From the NCBI RefSeq assembly GCF_007858275.1, contig NZ_VFEV01000014.1, positions 78,348 to 142,347 on the forward strand: a stretch of 64,000 nt of DNA, in the 5' to 3' direction. Both the position numbers and the translations under genes were made by a program. Each line of letters begins with the position of its first letter. Position 1 is the first letter of the stretch. Below the pieces are notes generated by a model. That model saw only the letters and a program-made list of their open reading frames with translations, made no database searches and had not been told where the DNA came from. This DNA is from Pseudomonas proteolytica. Lineage in GTDB: Bacteria; Pseudomonadota; Gammaproteobacteria; Pseudomonadales; Pseudomonadaceae. Below, one piece after another: positions 36,346-45,601 of the stretch.

Positions 36346-36831
36346 TCAGAACAGTAGCGACAACCGTCGCTCATAGCCAACCCGCCCCTTATACGCCTCG
36401 CCCCGGTCTACCCAGCCTTGCTGCAAGTACAAGCTCATCGCCGCCACATTGTCGCTGTCCACCGACAACTCCAGGGCGGTGATCTGCGGCCAGGCCTGGC
36501 GGGCGGCGGCGGGCAGGGCTTGCAGGCAGGCTTTGCCCAAGCCCCGGCCTTGTTGGTGGCGATCGACTTGCAGGGCGTGCAGGGTGGCGCTGTGTTCGCT
36601 GGCCCAATGGGGCAGGCAGGGCGGGCGCTTGAGTAGCAGGAAGGCTACGGGAATGTCGTCGGCCAGCAGGGCGAAGCCCTTGATGCCGGGGCTGGGGTTG
36701 ACCTGCAGGCTGTTCAGCGCGCAGTAGATATCGCCGCTATAGGGCAGTTGCTCGGGGTGGACTTCCAGAGTGGCGAGTTGCTGTTGCTGGACAGCGGTCA
36801 GCGTCTCATAGGGCGCGAGGCGGGTTTCCAT
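36346..36831 (-). CDS. GNAT-family N-acetyltransferase
   Basis: Protein of 161 residues. The acetyl-CoA motif is LHALQVDRHQQGRGLGKACL (about 85-104), followed by the beta-bulge strand ITALELSVDSDNVAAMSLYL and a C-terminal GYERRLSLLF. It probably acetylates an amine on a small molecule or protein; substrate unknown. It lies directly upstream of the flavin-binding gene, likely co-transcribed. Confidence 0.85.
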   Translation of the reverse strand: METRLAPYETLTAVQQQQLATLEVHPEQLPYSGDIYCALNSLQVNPSPGIKGFALLADDIPVAFLLLKRPPCLPHWASEHSATLHALQVDRHQQGRGLGKACLQALPAAARQAWPQITALELSVDSDNVAAMSLYLQQGWVDRGEAYKGRVGYERRLSLLF

Positions 36832-36978
36832 CGGGCAGGTATCCGAAGTCCTACAGGGAAGTCGCGAATTCTAGCGGCTTTACCCTCGGCGAAATTATTT
36901 TTCGCAGGCTTGTCGATTTGCCGGCGGGGCATTCGACCAAAGGTGTCTTCCGTGATTTGTACCCCGAGGAGCATCGCC

Positions 36979-37398
36979 ATGAACAACGCAATCAATAGCC
37001 TGATCGAGCAATGGAAACAAGCAGTCATCGCTAAGGATATCCAGCAGATTGTCAGCTTTTACGCCGACGATATCGTCGCGTTCGATGCCGTCAATGCCCT
37101 GCAGTTCAAAGGCAAGGCAGCCTACCGCGCCCATTGGCAGGCCTGCATGGAGTCTTGCCCGGGCCCCGGAATCTTTGAGTTCCATGAGCTGCATATCGTC
37201 GCCGCCGAAAACAGCGCCTTTGCCCATTGGCTCGCGCACTGTGGTGGTTCGGGGCCAGACGGCGTGCTCAAGACCTGCTGGATGCGCGTCACCGCCGGTT
37301 ATCAGCGGACCAACGGGCAATGGCAGGTGGTGCATGAGCACTGGTCTGCACCGTTCGATATGGAAACCGGCGCCGGTCTGTTCGACCTGAAACCTTGA
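36979..37398 (+). CDS. SnoaL/NTF2-like fold protein
   Basis: Protein of 139 residues with the cone-shaped NTF2-like fold (IEQWKQAVIAKDIQQIVSFY near 9-28, then FKGKAAYRAHWQA and QWQVVHEHWSAPF). Members range from isomerases to binding proteins. It starts a four-gene block with YCII, SRPBCC and sigma-factor genes. CGAGGAG precedes the ATG; a longer frame begins upstream but lacks support. Confidence 0.82.
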   Translation: MNNAINSLIEQWKQAVIAKDIQQIVSFYADDIVAFDAVNALQFKGKAAYRAHWQACMESCPGPGIFEFHELHIVAAENSAFAHWLAHCGGSGPDGVLKTCWMRVTAGYQRTNGQWQVVHEHWSAPFDMETGAGLFDLKP

Positions 37399-37440
37399 TC
37401 GCCGCCAACTATAGTCAGTAGTCCGCAAACGGAGAACGCC

Positions 37441-37785
37441 ATGAAATACCTGTGCCTGGTCTACAGCGCCGAAGCCTTGCTGCACAGCCTGCCCGACAGC
37501 CCCAAGGACCCGGAATGCCACGCCTACGCCGAAGCGATCCACGCCAGTGGCCGCATGCTCGCGGCGCAGGCCCTGGAGCCGGTGAGCACGGCCACCACCG
37601 TACGCATGCGCAACGGCAAGCTGTCGATCACCGATGGGCCGTTCGCCGAAACCAAGGAGCAGCTTGCCGGCTTCTACCTGATTGAGGCCAAGGACTTGAA
37701 TGAGGCGCTGCAGGTAGCCGGTGGTATCCCGGCGGCGCGGGTCGGCAGTGTGGAAGTGCGCCCCGTGCGTGAATTGAATCTCTGA
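37441..37785 (+). CDS. YCII/DGPF-domain protein
   Basis: Protein of 114 residues. ITDGPFAETKEQLAGFYLIE (about 62-81) carries the DGPF signature of the YCII-related family that accompanies ECF42 sigma factors. In that association the DGPF proteins are regulon members of unknown enzymatic role (a ferredoxin-like fold dimer). It lies 42 bases after the NTF2-like gene. Confidence 0.87.
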   Translation: MKYLCLVYSAEALLHSLPDSPKDPECHAYAEAIHASGRMLAAQALEPVSTATTVRMRNGKLSITDGPFAETKEQLAGFYLIEAKDLNEALQVAGGIPAARVGSVEVRPVRELNL

Positions 37786-37819
37786 ACCCAACAATCATAA
37801 GACTCAGGAGGTTTACCCA

Positions 37820-38296
37820 ATGAACACTCAACCTGCTGCATTCGAACTGTCCATCAGCCGCGTGATCGACGCGCCACCGAGCCGGGTGTTTCGCGCCTGG
37901 ACCGAGCCGGCCTTGTTGCAGCAATGGTGGGGCCCCCACGGCATGACCACGCCGGAGTGCGAAATGGACCTGTGGGTCGGTGGTCTGTTTCGCACCCTGA
38001 TGCGCGCGCCGGATGGCAGCGAGTATCCGACCCAGGGCGTATTCCTGGAGATCGACGCGCCGCGCCGGCTGGTGTTTACCGATGCATTCCTGCCGGGTTG
38101 GATTCCATCGGGCAAGCCGTTCATGAGCGCCGAAGTGACCTTCGAGGAGGTCGAGGGCAAGACCCGCTACACCGCCCGCGCCATGCACTGGAGCGAAGCC
38201 GACAAGCAGGCCCATGAAGCCATGGGCTTTCATCAGGGCTGGGGCGAGAGCCTGGATCGGTTGGTGAGCCTGGTGACCCAGAGCCTGCGCGATTGA
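37820..38296 (+). CDS. SRPBCC/AHSA1-family protein
   Basis: Protein of 158 residues with the AHSA1 pattern IDAPPSRVFRAWTEPALLQQWWGP (shortened here) near 15-38 and the C-terminal helix EAMGFHQGWGESLDRLVSL. The fold makes a large hydrophobic pocket. AGGAGG precedes the ATG. The stop TGA overlaps the TTG start of the sigma factor by 4 bases (TTGA). Confidence 0.87.
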   Translation: MNTQPAAFELSISRVIDAPPSRVFRAWTEPALLQQWWGPHGMTTPECEMDLWVGGLFRTLMRAPDGSEYPTQGVFLEIDAPRRLVFTDAFLPGWIPSGKPFMSAEVTFEEVEGKTRYTARAMHWSEADKQAHEAMGFHQGWGESLDRLVSLVTQSLRD

Positions 38297-39522
38297 CCGT
38301 CAGAGACCAGGTCGAGGCGATCTACCGCAGCGAGTCCCGGCGCATCCTGGCGACGTTGATTCGCCTGCTGGGGGATTTCGACCTCGCCGAAGAAGCCCTG
38401 CATGAGGCGTTCTTCGTCGCGGTCGAGCGCTGGCAGCAGGAGGGGGTGCCTGACAACCCGCGGGCGTGGCTGGTCTCGACCGGGCGCTTCAAGGCCATCG
38501 ACCGTCTGCGTCGCCAGGCCCGCTTCACCCCGTTGCTGCAGGAGCAGGCCGATGCGCTGCAAGCGGCTGACTGGAGTACCGAAGACGTGGAAGACGACCG
38601 CCTGCGCCTGATCTTCACGTGCTGCCACCCGGCGCTGGCGGCGGATGCCCAGGTGCCGCTGACCCTGCGTGAGATTTGTGACCTCACCACCGAGGAAATT
38701 GCCCGGGCTTTCCTGGTCACGCCGGCCACCATCGCCCAACGCATCGTGCGCGCCAAGGGCAAGATCCGCGAAGCGAGGATTCCCTATCAAGTGCCTGCCC
38801 TGGCGGAGTTGCCCGAACGCCTGGACAGCGTACTGCGGGTGATTTACCTGGTGTTCAACGAGGGCTATTCGGCGTCCATGGGCGCCGACCTGACCCGTGA
38901 TGACTTGACCCGCGAGGCCATACGCCTGGGCCATCTGCTGTTGGAGTTGTTGCCGGAACCGGAAGTCATGGGCCTGCTGGCCTTGATGCTGCTCCACGAG
39001 TCCCGGCGCCCGGCCCGGTTATCACCTGCCGCTGAACTGGTGCTGCTGGATGAACAGGACCGCACGCTGTGGGATGCAGGGTTGATTGCCCAAGGCTGCG
39101 GGTTGGTGCAGCAGGCCCTCGCCACCCGGCGCTTTGGCCCTTACTGCCTGCAAGCGGCGATTGCGGCGGTGCATGCCGAGGCGCCGAGCGCGGCGCAGAC
39201 GGATTGGCCACAGATTATTGGTTTGTATGACGTGTTGCTGAGGATGCTGCCGTCGCCGGTGATCGAACTCAACCGCGCTGCTGCCTTGGCCATGCGCGAT
39301 GGGCCCTTGGCGGGGTTGCAGCAAGTGGAGGGAATCCTGGCGCGTGGCGAGTTGCTGGACTACCACCTGGCGCATTCGGCGCGTGGGGAGTTCTGTCGGC
39401 AATTGGGGCGTATGAAAGAGGCGCGCCAGGCCTACGAAAAAGCCCTGGCCCTGACCCATCAAACCCCGGAAAAACGCTTCATCGAACGTCGCCTGGCCAC
39501 CTGCACCGACACCTCCTTGTAG
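38293..39522 (+). CDS. ECF sigma factor, ECF42 type, with C-terminal extension
   Basis: Protein of 409 residues. Region 2 is at about 13-72 (DLAEEALHEAFFVAVERW) and region 4 at about 108-165 (LTTEEIARAFLVTPATIAQR). A long C-terminal extension (about 175-409) with NEGYSAS, LLLHESRRPARLSPA-like and TPR-like helices is typical of ECF42, whose activity depends on that domain rather than an anti-sigma factor. The linked DGPF gene supports the assignment. TTG start overlaps the previous stop; no ATG or GTG fits the N-terminus better. Confidence 0.87.
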   Translation: MTVRDQVEAIYRSESRRILATLIRLLGDFDLAEEALHEAFFVAVERWQQEGVPDNPRAWLVSTGRFKAIDRLRRQARFTPLLQEQADALQAADWSTEDVEDDRLRLIFTCCHPALAADAQVPLTLREICDLTTEEIARAFLVTPATIAQRIVRAKGKIREARIPYQVPALAELPERLDSVLRVIYLVFNEGYSASMGADLTRDDLTREAIRLGHLLLELLPEPEVMGLLALMLLHESRRPARLSPAAELVLLDEQDRTLWDAGLIAQGCGLVQQALATRRFGPYCLQAAIAAVHAEAPSAAQTDWPQIIGLYDVLLRMLPSPVIELNRAAALAMRDGPLAGLQQVEGILARGELLDYHLAHSARGEFCRQLGRMKEARQAYEKALALTHQTPEKRFIERRLATCTDTSL

Positions 39523-39529
39523 GAGCCGG

Positions 39530-40387
39530 TTATTCGAGCATTTTTTCCAGCAGCCAGCTCCCCGCCGGGCCTGGCGGGTGTTGCCGTGACCATAAGGCAT
39601 CCACGGCCACCGAGCGTGGCCAGCCGCGAGCCTTGAGCTCCACCAACTGACCATTGGCAAAGCGCTCCACCAACCAGCGCGGCAAGGCTGCCCAGCCAAA
39701 ACCGAGGATGGCCATTTCCATCAGCATCAAAAAGCTGGGGGCGGACCACACTCGGCCGGTCTGCCGGTTTTCATTGGGGTTGATGATGCTTGCCAGGCGC
39801 AGCTCGCGATGTTGTTGCAGGCTTTGCTGATTGATGGGATCGAGGCTGGCCAGTGCATGCCGCGGGGACACAAACAGCGCCAGTTGCGCGCCCTCATCGA
39901 CGGTGGCATGGGTCAGGTCTGGCGGGTAGACCTCCTGGGCCTCGATAAACGCGAGCTGCGCCCGCCCGCTTTGCACCAGGGCGATGAGGTCTTCGCATTC
40001 GGCAATCAGCCACTCCAGCTCCAGGTCTGGATAGCGTTGTTCCAGGGTGCTGAGCAGGGTTTCGAAGCGTCCCGACTGATAAGTATCGGACATGGCAATA
40101 CTGAGCTTGGGCTCCAGCCCCTGGGACAACTGGCTGGCGGCAAGCTCCAGGCGGCTGCTGGCCTCCAGCACGTGTTCGGCCCGTTGCAGCAGCACATGCC
40201 CGGCCGGAGTCAGGGTGGGTTTGCGGCTGCTGCGGTCGAACAGCACCACGTCCAGATCAATCTCCAGGCTGGCCACTGCGGCGCTGACCGTTGATTGGCT
40301 CTTGCCCAGTTTGCGCGCCGCCGCCGAAAACGAGCCTTGGGTCGCCGCTTGCACAAACGCTTGCAACACTTCATGCGAAGCCATCAT
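39530..40387 (-). CDS. LysR-family transcriptional regulator
   Basis: Protein of 285 residues. The winged helix-turn-helix is at about 2-60 (FVQAATQGSFSAAARKLGKS) and a LysR substrate-binding domain follows. It is divergent from the PACE pump gene, so it probably controls that gene in response to a drug or metabolite. It is 7 bases from the sigma gene end, convergent. Confidence 0.87.
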   Translation of the reverse strand: MMASHEVLQAFVQAATQGSFSAAARKLGKSQSTVSAAVASLEIDLDVVLFDRSSRKPTLTPAGHVLLQRAEHVLEASSRLELAASQLSQGLEPKLSIAMSDTYQSGRFETLLSTLEQRYPDLELEWLIAECEDLIALVQSGRAQLAFIEAQEVYPPDLTHATVDEGAQLALFVSPRHALASLDPINQQSLQQHRELRLASIINPNENRQTGRVWSAPSFLMLMEMAILGFGWAALPRWLVERFANGQLVELKARGWPRSVAVDALWSRQHPPGPAGSWLLEKMLE

Positions 40388-40421
40388 CTATCGCCTTGAT
40401 CGATGGTTATTGATTATTAAG

Positions 40422-40441
40422 TATCGAGTGGGGGATCGATA
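40422..40441. promoter_or_regulatory. Inverted repeat in the LysR-PACE gap
   Basis: TATCGA-N8-TCGATA is a perfect inverted pair between the divergent starts, with weaker TATCG/CGAT half-sites nearer the LysR start. It is a candidate operator. Confidence 0.4.
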
Positions 40442-40921
40442 ATGGCAACCCAAGACATTCCCAGAGCCACACTTATGAACACCACCAAGTCCGTCACCGA
40501 ACGTGTTTTCCAGGCCCTTGGCTTCGAAGGCCTGGCCTTGCTGATCTGTACCCCGTTGCTCGTCTGGATCACCGGCCGGCCGGCCCTGGAAATGGGCGCG
40601 GTGACCCTGGCCATCAGTTTGTTGGCGCTGACGTGGAATATGATTTTCAACAGCGTGTTCGACCGCCTCAAGGTGCGCCTGCAACTGGCCAACAGCGTCA
40701 AGACCCGGGTCATCCACGCCCTGCTGTTCGAGGGCGGGCTGATTCTGTTTGCCGTGCCGCTGATTGCCGCGTGGCTGAATATCAGCCTGATGCAGGCGTT
40801 TATCCTGGATATCGGCGTGCTGTTGTTCTTCCTGCCGTACACCTATGTGTACCACTGGGTCTACGACGTGCTGCGGGAAAAATTCCTGTGCAGAAGCGAG
40901 CTCGCTCGCGAAGGACGTTAA
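40442..40921 (+). CDS. PACE-family efflux transporter
   Basis: Membrane protein of 159 residues with four transmembrane helices arranged as two bacterial transmembrane pair domains. FEGLALLICTPLL and LTWNMIFNSVFDRL (first pair) and VIHALLFEGGLILF and YTYVYHWVYDVLREKF (second pair) are the family motifs, with the Glu in helix 1 important for proton coupling in AceI. It exports biocides such as chlorhexidine in relatives. The last ten residues are encoded by a REP half-site. A start at 40475 would shorten it by 11. Confidence 0.87.
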   Translation: MATQDIPRATLMNTTKSVTERVFQALGFEGLALLICTPLLVWITGRPALEMGAVTLAISLLALTWNMIFNSVFDRLKVRLQLANSVKTRVIHALLFEGGLILFAVPLIAAWLNISLMQAFILDIGVLLFFLPYTYVYHWVYDVLREKFLCRSELAREGR

Positions 40922-40936
40922 CGATGACGCGGGCCG

Positions 40937-41695
40937 TCAGACGAACATCCCACCCGACGCCTCGATGCGTTGCCCGTTGATCCACTTGCTGCCATCGGCC
41001 AGCAGCGTGGAGATCGCCCCGCCAATGTCGTCCGGCAGGCCGACCCGACCCAGGGCCGTGTTGCTGGCGACAAAGGCATTGATCCCTGCGTTATCGCGCA
41101 CCGCGCCGCCGCCGAAGTCGGTTTCAATGGCGCCAGGGGCGAGCGTGTTGACGCTGATCCCTCGTGCACCCAACTCCTTGGCCTGGTAGCGGGTCAGTAC
41201 TTCCACCGCGCCTTTCATTGAGGCGTAGGCGGCATAGCCCGGCAGGCTGAAACGCGCCAGGCCGCTGGAAATATTGATGATGCGCCCGCCATCGACGATC
41301 CGCGCGAGCAGCTTCTGGGTCAGGAAAAACGGGCCCTTGAGGTGGATCGCGACCATTTGGTCGAACTGTTCTTCGGTGGTCTCGACAAAGCTGGCATGGG
41401 TGCCGATACCGGCGTTGTTGATCAGGAAATCGAACTGTTGCTGTGCGAAAACTTCCTTCAGCGTGCGGCCAACTTCGCCGACGAAGCCGTCGAACGTGGC
41501 GCTTTTGCTCACATCCAATTGCAACATGGCGGCGCGGCCACCGAGTTGTTCAATCTGCGCCACGACCGCCTGGGCCTCCTCGGCCTTGCTGTAGTAGGTG
41601 CCGATAATGTCGATGCCTTGGGCGGCCAGGTGCAGGGCGGTGCTTTTGCCCAAGCCACGGCTGGCGCCGGTGATCAGTGCGATTTTACGGGTCAT
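40937..41695 (-). CDS. Short-chain dehydrogenase/reductase
   Basis: Protein of 252 residues, classical SDR. TGASRGLGKS is at 8-17, the catalytic Ser in INISSG (about 143-148) and YAAYASMK gives Tyr-x-x-x-Lys near 157-164. It oxidises or reduces an alcohol or ketone with NAD(P); substrate unknown. It is divergent from the LysR gene at 41819, its likely regulator. Confidence 0.88.
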   Translation of the reverse strand: MTRKIALITGASRGLGKSTALHLAAQGIDIIGTYYSKAEEAQAVVAQIEQLGGRAAMLQLDVSKSATFDGFVGEVGRTLKEVFAQQQFDFLINNAGIGTHASFVETTEEQFDQMVAIHLKGPFFLTQKLLARIVDGGRIINISSGLARFSLPGYAAYASMKGAVEVLTRYQAKELGARGISVNTLAPGAIETDFGGGAVRDNAGINAFVASNTALGRVGLPDDIGGAISTLLADGSKWINGQRIEASGGMFV

Positions 41696-41818
41696 GGTGC
41701 AATCCTCGGAGCGGGTGGGTAACGCTGGGACTGAGTGTATTTGTCCGGGCAATACGTGATAAACATGGCTAATCCGGAATCACTGGTCGGATCAGACGAA
41801 CAATCACGGGTCACCACC

Positions 41819-42715
41819 ATGAACAAGCTGGAGTTGTTGCGCACCTTTGTTCGCGTCACCGAGCTGTCGAGCTTCACCCAGGCCGGCGATAGCCTGGGGC
41901 TGCCGCGCTCGACCGTATCCGAGCAGGTGCGCGCCTTGGAAGACCTGTTGGGCACGCGTCTGTTGCAGCGCACCACACGTAAGGTGCAGGCCACCCAGGA
42001 CGGGCGGGTGCTGTATGAGCGCAGCAAGGACCTGCTGGCCGATATGGAGGAGCTGGAAGGGCTGTTTCGCCAGGATGAGGCGCAATTGACCGGGCGGATC
42101 CGTATCGACATGCCCAATGTGATGGCACGCAAGGTGATCGTGCCGCGCCTGCCGGAGTTTATGGATCGGCATCCCTTGATCGAGTTGGAAATCAGCAGCT
42201 CTGACCGTCAGGTCGACCTCCTGGCCGAAGGCTTTGATTGTGTGCTGCGCGTGGGCGTACAGCCGGACCAGTCGGTGGTCGCACGGCTGTTATGCAGCAT
42301 GCCGATGATCAACTGCGTAAGCCCCGGCTACCTGCAACGCTATGGCGAACCCAAGACCCTGGCCGACCTGGCCGCGCATCAGTTGGTGCACTACGTGCGG
42401 CCGCTGGGTGCGCGTTCAGCGGGTTTTGAGTATGCGCAGGGCAACAAGGTGCAGCGCATTGCCATGGCCGGGCGGGTCACGGTCAGCAGCACAGACGCGT
42501 ACCAGTCGGCGTGCCTCGCCGGTTTCGGGATCATTCAGGTGCCGGGGCTGGGCATCCGCGAATTGCTCGAAAAGGGCGAGTTGGTGGCGGTGCTCCCCGA
42601 CTACCCCGCGCCCGCGCTGGATGTGTCGATGTTGTATGCCGGCCAGCGGCACTTGCCGCTGCGGGTGCGGGTGCTGATGGACTGGTTGGCGGCCACCTTG
42701 AAGGGCCTGCTTTAA
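41819..42715 (+). CDS. LysR-family transcriptional regulator
   Basis: Protein of 298 residues. The N-terminal helix-turn-helix is about 1-59 (LELLRTFVRVTELSSFTQAG), and the effector domain of the CrgA/DhcR-like subgroup follows (YGEPKTLADLAAHQLVHY). It likely regulates the divergent SDR. Its last codons overlap the end of the next LysR gene by 4 bases, tail to tail. Confidence 0.88.
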   Translation: MNKLELLRTFVRVTELSSFTQAGDSLGLPRSTVSEQVRALEDLLGTRLLQRTTRKVQATQDGRVLYERSKDLLADMEELEGLFRQDEAQLTGRIRIDMPNVMARKVIVPRLPEFMDRHPLIELEISSSDRQVDLLAEGFDCVLRVGVQPDQSVVARLLCSMPMINCVSPGYLQRYGEPKTLADLAAHQLVHYVRPLGARSAGFEYAQGNKVQRIAMAGRVTVSSTDAYQSACLAGFGIIQVPGLGIRELLEKGELVAVLPDYPAPALDVSMLYAGQRHLPLRVRVLMDWLAATLKGLL

Positions 42716-43629
42716 CGGCGTGTGGATAATTGCTGGGGCGCGAGGAAGGCGTCGTGGAAGTAGTCGCGCAATGCTTGCATCGCCGGGGTGAACGCGCGTT
42801 CGCGGTGCCAGGCCAGGCCGACGCTCATGGGCGTGACCTTGTCGGTCACGCTCAGGGTCTCGATGCGCTTGCCTTCCAAAGACCAGGGGCGGTGCACCAG
42901 GTCGGACAGAATCGCCACGCCGCTGCCATTGGCTACCATACTGCGCACCGCTTCTACCGAACTGGTGCGCAGCCGCACCTTGGGCGCTTGCCCGGCCTGT
43001 TCCCAGTAGCGCATGGCACTTTGTTCTGCCTCATCCACGGTCAGCAGGATATAGGGCTCGCGCGCCACATCGGCCAGGCTCACCGCACGGCGTTCGCACA
43101 GCGGGTGGTGGCTGGGCAGCCACAGGCGGCGTTCGGAATTGAACAGGATCTGCGAGACGATATCCGGGTGGGTCAGGTTGGCGGTGAGCACCACGGCCAT
43201 ATCGAACTGGCCATCCAGCAACCCTTGTTCGATCGCCTGGCGCTCTTGCTCGAAGACCTCGATGGTCACGTCCGGATGCCAGTGTTCCATGCGTTGCAGG
43301 TGGTGCGGCAGGAAGTAACCCAACACCGTGTAACTGGCCGCAACCCGCAGCACGCCACTGGCGCGGTAGTCTGGCAGCGGACTGTTCAGCGCGTCGTCGA
43401 CACTGCGCACAATCACATAGGCGCGGTTGAGAAAATGCCGCCCGGCATCGGTCAGGTTCATGCCCTGGGCCGAGCGCACAAACAGCTGGGCACCGAGCAT
43501 GGCTTCCAGTTCCTTGATCGCGGTGGTCACCGCCGACTGGGAGATGTTCAGGTGGATCGCCGCCTGGGAAATCTGGCCGATTTCGGCGGTGGCGACAAAG
43601 TAACGAACCTGGCGCAACGTCAAGGACAT
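42712..43629 (-). CDS. LysR-family regulator, likely of the pxp genes
   Basis: Protein of 305 residues with helix-turn-helix about 1-60 ([20 protein letters not shown]) and a CysB/CynR-like effector domain. It is divergent from pxpABC (start to start 120 bases), so control of 5-oxoproline use is inferred from position. ATG 43629 gives the typical MSLTLRQ start. Confidence 0.88.
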   Translation of the reverse strand: MSLTLRQVRYFVATAEIGQISQAAIHLNISQSAVTTAIKELEAMLGAQLFVRSAQGMNLTDAGRHFLNRAYVIVRSVDDALNSPLPDYRASGVLRVAASYTVLGYFLPHHLQRMEHWHPDVTIEVFEQERQAIEQGLLDGQFDMAVVLTANLTHPDIVSQILFNSERRLWLPSHHPLCERRAVSLADVAREPYILLTVDEAEQSAMRYWEQAGQAPKVRLRTSSVEAVRSMVANGSGVAILSDLVHRPWSLEGKRIETLSVTDKVTPMSVGLAWHRERAFTPAMQALRDYFHDAFLAPQQLSTRR

Positions 43630-43748
43630 ACAGATTGCTCGTCGTGGTATCTGATTTTCAGAAGATACCCTATCTGATAATAGATCTTCCCAAGGGATCA
43701 AGGGCCGGCCTATTTTCGATGGCACGAACTCTTGCGGAGCAGGCCCCG

Positions 43749-44570
43749 ATGCAAACAGTGGATTTCAACTCGGACATGGGCGAAAGCTTTGGCCCCTGGA
43801 CCATCGGCGACGGTGTGGATCACGAACTGATGGCGTTTATCAGCTCCGCCAACGTGGCCACCGGCTTCCATGCTGGCGACCCCGGCACCATGCGCCGCAC
43901 CATCGAGCGCGCCAAGGCCTTGGGCGTAGCCATCGGCGCGCACCCGGGCTTTCGCGACCTGGTGGGGTTTGGCCGCCGCCATATCAACGCCCCGGCCCAG
44001 GAACTGGTAGACGACATGCTCTACCAACTGGGTGCCCTGCGCGAATTGGCGCGGGTGCAGGGCGTGACCTTGCAGCACATCAAGCCCCATGGCGCGCTGT
44101 ACATGCACCTGGCCCGGGACGAAGAGGCCGCACGGCTGCTGGTAGAAAACCTGCAGCGCCTGGAGCCTGAACTGCTGCTGTATTGCATGCCCGGTTCGGT
44201 GATCTGGCGCATTGCCAAGGAGCTGGGGCAGCCGGTGGTTCGCGAGTTTTATGCCGACCGTGAGTACGATCTGTCTGGTTCCATTGTGTTTACCCGCAAC
44301 GTACGCGCCCTGGACCCCGCAACGGTGGCAGCGCGGGTGCTGCGTGCCTGCCAGACCGGCTTGGTGCGCACCGTCGAAGGCGAAGACCTGTTTATCGAAT
44401 TCGATTCCATCTGCTTGCACAGCGATACACCGGGCGCCCTGGATCTGGTGGAAGCGACCCGCACAGCCCTGGACCAGGCGGGCATCACCGTGGCAAGCGG
44501 GCTTTCTGTGGCGAGCGGGCTTGTTGTGGCGAGCGGGCTTGCCCCGCGCTGGGGTGCGAAGCAGCCCTAA
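43749..44570 (+). CDS. pxpA: 5-oxoprolinase subunit A (LamB/YcsF family) with REP-encoded C-terminus
   Basis: Protein of 273 residues, start [39 protein letters not shown] and [12 protein letters not shown] are the PxpA motifs. With PxpB and PxpC it cleaves 5-oxoproline to glutamate using ATP. The natural C-terminus ends near ITV at about residue 247; the next codons read [18 protein letters not shown] and APRWGAKQP, fully encoded by three 18-base repeat units and a repeat element, and the stop is inside it. Confidence 0.92.
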   Translation: MQTVDFNSDMGESFGPWTIGDGVDHELMAFISSANVATGFHAGDPGTMRRTIERAKALGVAIGAHPGFRDLVGFGRRHINAPAQELVDDMLYQLGALRELARVQGVTLQHIKPHGALYMHLARDEEAARLLVENLQRLEPELLLYCMPGSVIWRIAKELGQPVVREFYADREYDLSGSIVFTRNVRALDPATVAARVLRACQTGLVRTVEGEDLFIEFDSICLHSDTPGALDLVEATRTALDQAGITVASGLSVASGLVVASGLAPRWGAKQP

Positions 44571-44658
44571 ACCCTGCCCCCCGGATCTCTCTGATAGAAA
44601 TCATTGGCCTTGTTGGGGCTGCTTCGCACCCCAGCGCGGGGCAAGCCCGCTCGCCACA
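44490..44658. repeat. Palindromic element with three tandem 18-bp head units
   Basis: GTGGCRAGCGGGCTTKYY units start at 44490, 44508 and 44526. The last opens a large hairpin whose inner arms are CGCTGGGGTGCGAAGCAGCCC and its complement, closing with CAAGCCCGCTCGCCACA at 44642-44658. It is a relative of the 971-1215 element without the outer terminal repeats. Confidence 0.8.
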
Positions 44659-44722
44659 AGAATCCCGCCATCTACATGGTTTTTTTGCCTGCCTTTCTAC
44701 AATGATTCCAAGAGGAACAGAC

Positions 44723-45601
44723 ATGGCTCAAACATCCCCGATTCGCTACAGCTTTGGCGCCGATGAGCATTTGTTCGCCGAGGTCAGCGAAAGCATGTCC
44801 CTGGAGGCGTTCTTCAAAGGCATGGCTGTCACCCGTGCGGTGCAGCGCCTGGAACTGCCCGGCGTGCTGGATATCTGCCTGGCCAATGCCTCGTTCCAGA
44901 TCCGCTTCGACCCGGACCTGATCGCCCCCCATGTGCTGCTCGACGCGGTGCAAACCGCCGAGGCCCAAGCGGTGGCCGAACGTACCTTGCATACACGCAT
45001 CATCGAGATCCCGGTGCTGTACAACGACCCCTGGACCCATGAAACCCTGATGCGTTTTCGCGACCGTCATCAAGACCCCACTGGCACGGACCTGGAGTAC
45101 GCGGCGCGGGTCAATGGCCTGGCGGATGTCGAGGCGTTTGTTGCTGCCCACAGTGGCGCGCCGTGGTTTGTGTCGATGGTCGGCTTTGTGGCCGGCCTGC
45201 CGTTCATGTTCCAGATGGTCGAGCGCGAGCGCCAGTTGCAGGTGCCCAAATACCTGCGCCCACGCACCGACACGCCGAAGCTGACACTTGGCCATGGCGG
45301 CTGTTTTGGTTGTATCTACTCAGTGCGCGGTGCCGGCGGCTACCAGATGTTTGGCGTGACCCCGGCGCCGATCTACGACCCGGCCCAGCAGTTGGCCTAC
45401 CTCAAGGAGCACATGGTGTTCTTCCGCCCAGGCGATATCGTGCAGTTCAAGCCCATCGACCGGGATGCCTACGACCTGGCGGTGGCCGAGGTAGAAGCCG
45501 GACGTTTTGACTTGCGCATTCGGCCGGTGGAGTTCTCCCTGGATGCTTTTTTTGCCGACCCGATCGGCTATCCGAAAACCCTGCAGGAGGCGCTCCTATG
45601 A
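44723..45601 (+). CDS. pxpB: 5-oxoprolinase subunit B (KipI-like)
   Basis: Protein of 292 residues in the allophanate hydrolase subunit 1/KipI family. It ends with the typical domain containing HGGCFGCIYSVRGAGGYQ (about 192-209) and FRPGDIVQFKPI. Forms an ATP-dependent 5-oxoprolinase with PxpA and PxpC. AGAGGAAC precedes ATG 44723. Its final ATGA overlaps the pxpC start. Confidence 0.92.
   Translation: MAQTSPIRYSFGADEHLFAEVSESMSLEAFFKGMAVTRAVQRLELPGVLDICLANASFQIRFDPDLIAPHVLLDAVQTAEAQAVAERTLHTRIIEIPVLYNDPWTHETLMRFRDRHQDPTGTDLEYAARVNGLADVEAFVAAHSGAPWFVSMVGFVAGLPFMFQMVERERQLQVPKYLRPRTDTPKLTLGHGGCFGCIYSVRGAGGYQMFGVTPAPIYDPAQQLAYLKEHMVFFRPGDIVQFKPIDRDAYDLAVAEVEAGRFDLRIRPVEFSLDAFFADPIGYPKTLQEALL

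Noticed and set aside
38233..38997. Antisense frame over the sigma factor
   Set aside because: Complement of region 2 and 4 motifs of the ECF factor, no ribosome site.
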